In this document: piece after piece, positions 56,314-64,000 of the stretch
Numbering within the stretch: the stretch's first letter is position 1
How the letters are laid out: each line of letters starts with the position of its first letter
Notes under the pieces: model-generated
Database searches by the model: none
What the model was told of the DNA's origin: nothing
The model's input: the letters and a program-made list of their open reading frames with translations, nothing else
Position numbers and translations under genes: made by a program
Assembly: GCF_000208745.1 (NCBI RefSeq)
Contig: NC_030853.1
Location: 12,507,864-12,571,863 of the forward strand
Length of the DNA stretch: 64,000 nt
Reading direction: 5' to 3'
DNA from: Theobroma cacao
Lineage: Eukaryota; Streptophyta; Magnoliopsida; Malvales; Malvaceae

Positions 56314-57893
56314 AGATCCTCAATCACTCTAATAGACAATAATAAAAGGGTGCCATAGTCAAGCTATTGACTATAAAGAAACGCTTTTTGAGAGGCAACC
56401 CAAGCTATAGCATTTTAGATTTAGTTGTTATTTTAGTTAGTTTTTATTTTTCTATTTAAATAAGTAGTCATAACCTCTCTTTAGCTTGTTTTGTTAAGTA
56501 TGTAGGCTTGGAAAGCATGAAGATGAAGAGAAAGAAAATTAGAACTTTCAATGCACTGCCACCATTGATAAGGGTGTTTATTTTCCTTATTATTTTTAGC
56601 TTTTCACATTAAGGATAATGTGCAATTTAATTTTGGGGAAGGGTTTTATTGTTATTAGTTTTTGTGATATTTTTAAGTTAGTATGTTTTTGTTAAATATT
56701 TTTTTAATTTTATGAATGTTTTAAAAACATGAGCTAAATTTAATTATGCCAATTTCTTTTAATTTACCTATCCAATGATGAGAATTAGTTATATTCTTAT
56801 CTTAATTCTTTGTAAATGTGAATATTGTTTGAGTATTAGATTAAATTCTTATCTTAATCTTTATTATTAGAATGCGATTTCCATTAATTTGAGCATATTA
56901 TCTTTTGCTTAGATTCATTATGCATATCTAGAGAAGGTTTATGCGAATGTGACATTTTGAATTATGTCTAGAATTCTAGAATTTGTTTGAATCTTTCTTA
57001 AGGCGAAATCCTAGGCTATACGTAGTTAAGAAGATGATTTATGCTATCTTTGGACCATTTGAGCCTTTCGAGCCAACCATGCTATATATTAATCCCTAGA
57101 ATTCCCCTTTCAGCCTAATGTAACCTTTTTCTTTGTTTAAACATTTAATTAGTAACCTAAACCTTTACATAAATAGTTCCAATTTTTGCATCCCTCACTC
57201 CTGAGTGCATAAATCAAACTAGGAAATATAATGAGCAATATAGTGAAAAAGCTAGTAAAGATTAAAAATATGATTGTATTCATTTTACTACCTAATAAAA
57301 GAAATAAGTTTGGGAGTGTAATATTAAGAAAAAGAAAACAGAAGAAAAATGAAGTGTTGAACAAAAGAAAATTTTAATGAAAAAGATGTGCATTTGGTGA
57401 AGGAAAATAAAGCTCAAAATAGGTCCTAGAATGACTATGTGCTTAGGGTGATTTGAGTTACATAATATTCCATATCATACCTTGACCCTAGCCATAGATT
57501 ACAAGCTAATTAAAGTCTTATTGATCCTTAACTTAGTATTAGTCTCATTAGTTGAGAGAAAAATGAAAAGCAAACTTATGAAATTCTATTACTAATTTGA
57601 ATTTTTGCATGAGCATAAACTTATCTAGATTGTATAATGTTCTAGGTGAAAAAATTACACACACACACACGAAAATGCACTTGATGATAAGCTTGCAATT
57701 GGATTGAAACATTAACTTGAATAATATTTGTGTGTTGCTTAGAATTGAGAATATGGATTAAGTTTTGAGGATATTAAAGGTGATTATTGAATTGATGCAA
57801 TTCATTTCTAGTTAAGTTATTTTCTTTGTTTATGTTTTTTCATTTTAGTTTATGTTTTGCTCGATGATTAGCAAAATCTTAAGTTTCGGGGTG
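56314..57893. other. Gypsy 3' non-coding region
   Basis: No gene is visible. It has purine tracts TTTGGGGAAGGG (56631), AAGTTTGGGAGTG (57306) and AAGTTTCGGGGTG (57881), the last directly before the 3' LTR, and a short (CA)n at 57655-57668. Athila elements may carry an env-like ORF here; none is recognisable. Confidence 0.6.
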
Positions 57894-58452
57894 TGATAAC
57901 TCTAATATATAGAGCTATTTTGACACATTTTGGAGACTTAAATAATTAGGTCTTTGAGATTTGAGATTCAAATTTTAATATTTTAGGTGTTTTTCTTAGT
58001 TAAATTTGATTACATGTTGATTAGTTTAATTTTATGTTTTTTTGTATTATATTACTTTAAGAATAGTTATTTCCAATTTCTTTTTTTTTGGTAAGAAATT
58101 TGATGAGAAAGGTTCATTTGATGAAAAACCACACAAGTATGGTGAAGGCTTTATTCATACATGCTGCAGTATTTCAACCTTAGATACAAAAGTCCAATGG
58201 ATACAATTCTTAATCCGTTAGAAAGCTAAGAGACAAGGCTACAACTTTCATGTTTACACTTTGCCTAGTTTGGATTAAATTGAGGTGAAAATTACCTTAG
58301 AAAATGCTAGACTGCTATAGTTATGCACAAAGCAGCACATGGAATGAAGGCTGCAACCTTGAGTTGCTCAAGGCTGGGGCACCGAGGAGGCCAAGGCTGC
58401 AGCGCTAAGAAGAGTGTGGCCACAATGCTGGTTGAATGTGCATTCCCATAGT
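57894..58452 (+). repeat. 3' LTR of the gypsy element, cut by Sirevirus-like copy 2
   Basis: Starts TGATAACTCTAATAT and aligns with 46804 to about 47395. It is interrupted at CCCATAGT; the 5' LTR continues at the equivalent point with TGCCACTTGAGAG. The rest should lie to the right of the window. Confidence 0.88.
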
Positions 58453-59558
58453 TGTTGACTCCATTAGTTTTTGATGATAGTAAAACATTCCCATTCATTT
58501 GTGTCTAATACCTTTACTTAAGTGTGCAAGAAAATTAATGTATGAAATTAACCCTTTAAAGTATATATTAAAAGAAAAAAGGGAGATAAAAATAATGGGA
58601 CATGATTGATTAATAAGGAAGAAGCTCATTAGTTGAATAAGGAAGAATGTTGGTTGGCCAAGATTCAAATTGGAGAAATGGCGGGCTAAAGAGTTTGAGA
58701 AACAGAGACAACTTAGTCAACCAAGAATTAGTCAATCGACTAAGTGGTTACTGCCAGAGATAAAGAGCTGAAAACAAAGACAAAATTAGCCAACTAAGAT
58801 ATCGGGTAGTCGACTAAGAGCATTCTGCCTGCAAGTTTGAAAGCTGCACTAAAGGACAAAGTAACGGCTAGAACCAACTTCCAACTGTCTTCAACAGCTA
58901 GAAAACTGTCAACTGCCATCAGAGATGTTTCTCCAAGTATAAAAGGGTATTCGAACAATTAGAAAGAAGTTTTTTTAAACTTTGAATGAAATTTGAGCTA
59001 TAGAGAGTTGAAAAACCAGAAAATCTTCACTGCACTTGTCTTCACTTAAATGCCTATCATTTGTACTTGTACTCAGCACTCAACCATGTACCATTTAGAT
59101 CAACTTGTGATCATAGGTATTTTCTTTCACTTCTTTTCTTGTATTCTTAGAGTGAGGGAGTCACTCTAAGTGGTTGTTTCAAGCTAGGATTGCTTGAAAG
59201 TGTTAAGGTTCTAACTTAGCCTTTAAAAGTTAGGTGTTGGGTTTTAGTTTAGCCCGTGAAAAACTAGTGTAAAAGGTTTTGGCTAAGCCTTGTAAAAGCC
59301 ATTGTAAAGCTTGGTGAAAGCTTGTAAATTTCACCAGTTATTAGTGGATTTGTTGGGAATATCCTTGGTTGGATAATCAAGGTAGTGGATGTAGGTCTTG
59401 GACCGAACCACTCTAAATTGTGTTGTCCTGTTTACTCTGTTTTTGTTGTATTTTCATTCCTTCATTTGTCTCACCCTTATCTAGACTTTGAGACAATTTT
59501 TGAAAAAGCCAAATTGTGCTATTCACCCCCCTTCTAGCACATGTTATTGGGACCAACA
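58453..59558 (+). repeat. 5' LTR of Sirevirus-like copy 2
   Basis: 1106 bp, TGTTGACTCC to GACCAACA. TATA box TATAAAAGG at 58938-58946. Palindrome units are altered (TTAGTCAATCGACTAA near 58729; GTAGTCGACTAAG near 58807). It aligns along its length to the copy 1 LTRs with more differences than those two have from each other. Confidence 0.92.
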
Positions 59559-59616
59559 AGTGGTATCAGAGCAAGTTCCCTATTATTAAGGTCTAACACC
59601 CTTTGGGAGGATCCAA

Positions 59617-61249
59617 ATGGCTCAACTAAAATCAATAGTGACTAAGGGACAATCAACAAACAGACCACTTCTGTTTGATGGCTCTAATTACCCTTATTGG
59701 AGCACTAGGATGTCAATCTATATTAGAGCTATAGACTTGAAATGTGGGACATCATAACTGATGGACCCTTTATGCCTTCAACTGTGAATGTGGTGACAAA
59801 TGAGTTAATGCCCAAGCCAAGGTCTGAATGGACCGAGGTTGAAACTAAGCAAGTTCAAATAAATTTTAAGGCCATCAACACATTACATTGTGCCTTGACC
59901 GCCACTGAAGTTAATAAAGTCTCAAGCTATACAATAGCTAAAAAAGTGTGGGAGAAACTTAGAATAATCTATGAAGGGACTTTTCAAGTAAAGGAGTCCA
60001 AAATTGCCCTCTTAACACATAACTATGAAATGTTCAAAATTGAGCTTGATGAAGACATCACCAGCATGTTTGATAGGTTTACAAACATCACAAATAAATT
60101 GAGTTAGCTAGGCAAGCCTATTCCTGAACATGAATTAGTAAAAAGATTGCTTAGGAGTTTATCAAAAAATTGGAAGCCTAAAGTGACTGCAATTCGAAAG
60201 GTAAAAGATCTAAATGTCATCACCTTAGATGAGATTTGAGGCTCTCTCCTAACTCATGAGTTGGAGCTTAAAGAGGAGGAAGAAGAAGATAGGACGGAAG
60301 CAAAGGAAAAGAAAAAGAGCATCGCACTTAAAGCCAGCATCCTTGAAAAAGAGTTGGAAGAGCTGTCATGCGATGATGATGAAGAATTAGCTCTGGTTGC
60401 AAGAAAATTCAGAAAGCTTATGGGCAGAAGAAATCGAAGATTAGCTAGAAGAGGGTTTAGAAAAGATCAAGGTGCTTCATGAAAATTCAAAAACAAAAAT
60501 GACTCCATAAAAAAGGAGGAGTTAATCTGCTACGAATGCAAGAAACCTAGCCACTTCAAATTAGAATGTCCATTGCTGAAAGATGAGACACCAAAGAACA
60601 TTAAGAAATCCAAGAAAGCAATGGTAGCAGCTGCATGGTGGGATAGTGGCACTTCAAGCTCTGAAGCTGAAGATGAAAAATCTGAGGAAAGAGCAAACCT
60701 CTACTTGATGGCACAAGATGATGAAATCGAGGTATCCTCATCCCCCTGTGACATTTCTATTGATGATTTACAAGATGAATATGATAGCCTTTATGATGAA
60801 TTTGAAAAACTTTTCTCAAAATACAAAACATTAAAGAAAAAGGTTACATTTCTTGAAAATGATTTGGATAAGTTAAGACAAGAATTCAATTATGTTTTTG
60901 AGAATAGAAATATTTGCAAATTAAGTTAGAACACTCAAAAACAGATTTTGAAGTTTTAAAATTGGAGTTGGATAATAAGTCTGATGTTGTGCAAAAATTA
61001 CTTGATGAAAACACAGCTCTCAAATGTTTGGAAAATGAATCTTCAAAAGGATATGCATACCACAATAAAAATTCTACTAATGCATTACCTAAATGCTATA
61101 ATTGTGGTAAATATGGTCATTTATCATATGATTGTTTTAAGAAAAGAAATGTGCAGAAGGTTAGAAAAATTTTAGTCCTTAAAGGATCTTATGTTGCAAC
61201 TAACTCTCAAGGACCCATCAAAGCAAGGGTACTTATAAAGAAAAACTAA
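59617..61249 (+). pseudogene. Sirevirus-like gag, copy 2
   Basis: The frame starts MAQLKSIVTKGQSTNRP and carries the UBN2-type gag domain (FDGSNYPYWSTRM). A one-base deletion near 59735 shifts the frame, and the domain resumes at 59742. Stops occur at 60105, 60238 and 60480. The first zinc knuckle is intact (CYECKKPSHFKLEC, 60528-60570), as is the second (CYNCGKYGHLSYDC, 61096-61137). Between them lies an acidic, coiled-coil-like segment (LQDEYDSLYDEFEKLFSKYK). A frameshift lies near 60905. It is a useful reference for what copy 1 has lost. Confidence 0.9.
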
Positions 61250-62226
61250 AATTTTGTTTTGTAGGTTGAGCTACACTTAAAGGAGACATGTCCAAGAGCT
61301 CAACTAAAGAAGAAGCAGCCTTGGTACATGGATAGTGGTTGCTCACGACAGATGATAGGAGATGAAATGTTGTTTGCTCAATTGGACAAAAGAAAGGGAG
61401 GTACCATTTCCTTTGGTGATGATTCAAAAGGTAGAATTCATGGGATAGGTACGGTTGGTAAGAACTCCTAAACTCAAATTAGTCATGTGTTGCTAGTAAA
61501 GGGTCTAAAGCATAACTTATTGAGTATTAGTCAATTGTGTGACAAAGGATTTAAAGTATGTTTTGATTCAAACAAGTGTGAAGTAATAGATATAGGTACA
61601 AACAAAGTCTCATTTATAGGAAATAGATTGAAAAATATGTATGTGATATTTCTTGAGGATCTTGAAATAAATGATGAAATATGTTTAGCTGCAAATGCTG
61701 ATAGTGATAGTTGGTTATGGCATAGAAGACTAAGACATGTAAGCTTGCATACCATGTCAAAATTAATTAAGAAAAATCTAGTTGTTGGACTGCCAAATAT
61801 AAAATTTGAAAGTAATAAAATATGTGATGCTTGCCAACTAGGAAAACAAGTTAGAACATCTTTCAAGTCCAAGAAGATTGTGTCAACATCTAGACCTCTT
61901 GAAATGTTCCATATTGATCTATTTGGTCTAATAAGCATAACTAGCTTAGGAGGAAAATCTTATGGCTTTGTAATAATTGATGACTATTCTAGATATACTT
62001 GGGTTTATTTTCTTGCTCACAAGAATGATGCTTTATCAGCCTTCATAAGTCATTGTAGGAAAGTAGAAAATGAAAAAGGACTAGCCATAGTTAGCATAAG
62101 GAGTGATCATGAAGGAGAATTTGAAAGTGAGGAATTTGAGAAATTTAGTAATGAAAAGGGGTTGGATCACAACTTCTCTGCACCTAGAACACCCCAGCAA
62201 AATGGAGTTGTAGAAAAGAAAAACTG
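61250..62226 (+). pseudogene. Sirevirus-like protease and integrase core, copy 2
   Basis: The protease triad DSG is intact here (WYMDSGCSRQM, 61321-61353). A TAA at 61468 interrupts the frame before LLVKGLKHNLLSISQLCD. The integrase zinc region follows (WLWHRRLRHVSLHT…CDACQLGKQ), then the core with FHIDLFGL, IRSDHEGEFE and NGVVEKKN, all three acidic positions present. A TGA at 62226 ends this frame where copy 1 reads Arg. Confidence 0.9.
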
Positions 62227-63805
62227 AACCTTAAAAGAAATGGCTAGGACTATGCTATGTGAGAATAACCTACCAAAGTATTTTTCGGCTGAGGCAGTGA
62301 ACACAACAGCATATATACTTAATAAAGTCTCAATAAGACCCATGTTATCTAAGACACCTTATGAACTCTACAACGGTAGGAAACCAAACATTTCTCACCT
62401 AAAGAGCTTTGGTTGTAAGTGCTTTGTATTGAACAATGGAAAGCAGCCCCTAGGAAAGTTTGATGCAAAAAGTGATGAAGCAATATTTTTGGGATATGCA
62501 TTAAACCCAAAGGCCTATAGGATTTTTAACAAAAGGACTCTAACGGTAGAAGAATCAATCCATGTAGTTTTTGATGAGTCAAATGCTTTACAAAAAGAAA
62601 TTCATGATGATGATGATGATGTAGAAATCCTAGAAAGAAAAATGGAAGAAATGAACTTAGAAAATAATAAAAATATCAAAGAAAGCTCACCTAGAAGAGA
62701 AAATGAAACTCCACCTTTAGAAAATCTGCAAAAAGCAGAAAATCAGCATGATGATCTTCCAAGGAGTTGGAGATTTGTAAGAGACCACCCACAAGACCAA
62801 ATAATAGGTGACATTTCACAAGGAGTTAGAACTAGGAAAGCAACAAGAGAAACTTGTGAGTTTTCAACCTTTATATCTCAAATTGAGCCTAAAAACTTTG
62901 AAGAAACTAAAAAAGAGGAAATATGGATAATGGCCATGCAAGAAGAACTTGATCAATTCAAAGAAATCATGTATGGTCATTGGTACCTCGACCTTCAAAT
63001 CACCCTATTGTTGGCACCAAATGGGTGTTTAGAAATAAGGTAGATGAGTAAGGAAATGTAGTTAGAAATAAAGCTAGATTAGTAGCACAAGGCTACAATC
63101 AAGAGGAAGGAATAGATTATGATGAAACCTTTGCACCGGTAGCTAGAATTGAAGCCATAAGGTTGTTATTAGCTTTTGCATGCTTTATGAACTTCATATT
63201 GTACCAATTGGATGTCAAAAGTGCATTTTTAAATGGAATCATTCAAGAGGAATGTGTGTTGAACAACCTCCAGGTTTTGAAGATGTTGAAAAATCAGATT
63301 ATGTTTTCAAACTTCATAAAGCCTTGTATGGATTGAAACAAGCGCCTACAGCTTGGTATGAAAGGCTTTCAAAATTTCTAGTTGAAAAAGGTTATATTAG
63401 AGGTAGCATCGATACTACATTATTCATTAAAAGATATTTAAATGATTTAATTATTGTACAAATATATATGGATGATATTGTATTTGGTGTAACTAATGAG
63501 GCGTTATGCAAGGACTTTGCTAAAGAAATGCAGGGTGAATTTGATATGAGCATGATGGGAGAGTTGAAGTACTTTCTTGATCTTCAAATTAAGCAAAATG
63601 AGGAAGGGATCTTCATCAACCAAGAAAGGTACACTCAAGATATGCTGAAACTAAAACCAATCTCAACACCAATGAGTTCATCCACAAGACTTGATCTTGA
63701 TGAAAAAGGAAAAAATGTAGATCAAAAGCTATATAGAGATATGATCGGTTCATTACTTTACTTAACAGCAAGCAGACCAGATATTCAATTTAGTGTGTGT
63801 TTGTG
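62227..63805 (+). pseudogene. Sirevirus-like integrase end and reverse transcriptase, copy 2
   Basis: 62240-63043 covers the integrase C-terminal part (PYELYNGRKPNISHLKSFGCKCF, IFLGYALNPKAYRIFN) and the acidic linker (DDDDDVEILERKMEEMN). A frameshift near 62965 and a TAA at 63048 interrupt RT. From 63240 the RT palm continues ([33 protein letters not shown]) with a YMDD polymerase box (IYMDDIVFG, 63463-63489), then ASRPDIQFSVCLC at the break. A small deletion (about 12 bp) relative to copy 1 lies near 63645. Confidence 0.9.
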
Positions 63806-64000
63806 TGTCACGACCCAATTTCTAGGGCCATGACTGGCGCATGAGCTCAATGAGCATAGCTCACTAAGCCCAAGCAAGCCTACCCATTTACCTTTGCTTA
63901 AAAAATTTATCATATCATGCATTCACACACCTTTTTCCGGGTGTGAACATAACCAAAACACAATGGCATTATCGATAATAATATACATGCACTATACCAG
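63806..64000 (-). mobile_element. Family A LTR-like unit, copy 5 (start only)
   Basis: TGTCACGACCC..TTTCTAGGGCCATGACTGGCGCATG matches the starts of copies 2-4. It interrupts RT of Sirevirus-like copy 2 after TTGTG (63801-63805), which should be the TSD. The unit leaves the window after about 195 bp. Confidence 0.85.

Larger units (their letters stand above)
46804..58452 (+). mobile_element. Athila-like Ty3/gypsy retrotransposon, internally deleted, with two nested solo-LTR-like units
   Basis: 5' LTR 46804-48434, primer site TGGCATTGTTGTCAAGGA (48441; a decayed form of the TGGCGCCGTTG.C.GGG site typical of Athila/Tat elements), gag (48662-51900, split by A copy 4), protease start (to 52804, split by B unit 3), and a protease-end/integrase-end fusion (55924-56313). 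Then come a 1.6-kb non-coding stretch, a polypurine tract (AAGTTTCGGGG, 57881-57891), and a 3' LTR from about 57894 cut at 58452 by Sirevirus-like copy 2. No RT, RNase H or integrase core is present. Confidence 0.88.
58453..64000 (+). mobile_element. Sirevirus-like Ty1/copia retrotransposon, copy 2 (3' part beyond the window, cut by A copy 5)
   Basis: 5' LTR 58453-59558, intact primer site TGGTATCAGAGC (59561-59572), gag, protease, integrase and RT up to 63805. There an A unit interrupts the start of the RT-RNase H connection (after FSVCLC). The likely left TSD is ATAGT (58448-58452); the right one is outside. It is the same family as copy 1, with the same gene order and many near-identical blocks, but different damage. 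The gag region absent from copy 1 is present here. Confidence 0.9.

Overview
This is plant nuclear DNA, almost certainly from an angiosperm eudicot. It is AT-rich, has one intron-containing plant transporter gene, and is otherwise packed with plant retrotransposons (Sirevirus-like Ty1/copia, Athila-like Ty3/gypsy), solo-LTR-like units and a Mutator-like DNA transposon. The sequence alone does not let me name the species.

The only host gene I can support is an NPF (NRT1/PTR) transporter on the minus strand at 8063-10540. It has four coding exons and an intact 593-residue frame. Left of it (1-7.5 kb) is a stack of LTR-like units: family A ends at 1601 inside a related unit (C, 1602-5092), which sits in the tail of another A unit (5093-5495), beside a minus-strand copia fragment (5496-6363) and a further LTR-like stretch (6364-about 7490). 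A 77-base assembly gap lies at 4696-4772.

The central block (12591-37091) is one Mutator-like element (MULE) with about 1.2-kb AT-rich terminal inverted repeats. Its minus-strand transposase pseudogene is now in three pieces. A Sirevirus-like copia element (15045-30096) split it once and a family A unit (31376-34060) split it again. The copia element was itself split twice by family B units (17486-20355 and 21572-24391). Target-site duplications (TSDs) and continuity of the interrupted reading frames support each step.

The right-hand block (37.1-64 kb) is a staircase of insertions. A repeat-bearing region holding one A unit is entered by a copia element that has lost pol (from 40797). The 3' LTR of that element stops where an Athila-like gypsy element begins (46804). 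The gypsy 3' LTR stops where a second Sirevirus-like element begins (58453), and that one stops where another A unit begins (63806). The gypsy element also carries an A unit in gag (TSD GAAAG) and a B unit in protease (TSD GTTTC). The missing right halves of these elements should lie, in reverse order, beyond base 64000.

The most unusual signals are: clusters of different short perfect palindromes in at least four LTR or LTR-like families; extra 3' ORFs of a shared type in two copia families; a pol-less copia with two gag-like modules; a gypsy element whose protease runs straight into the last part of integrase; and the three-piece MULE with long inverted repeats. All transposon genes here are visibly damaged; the transporter gene is not.
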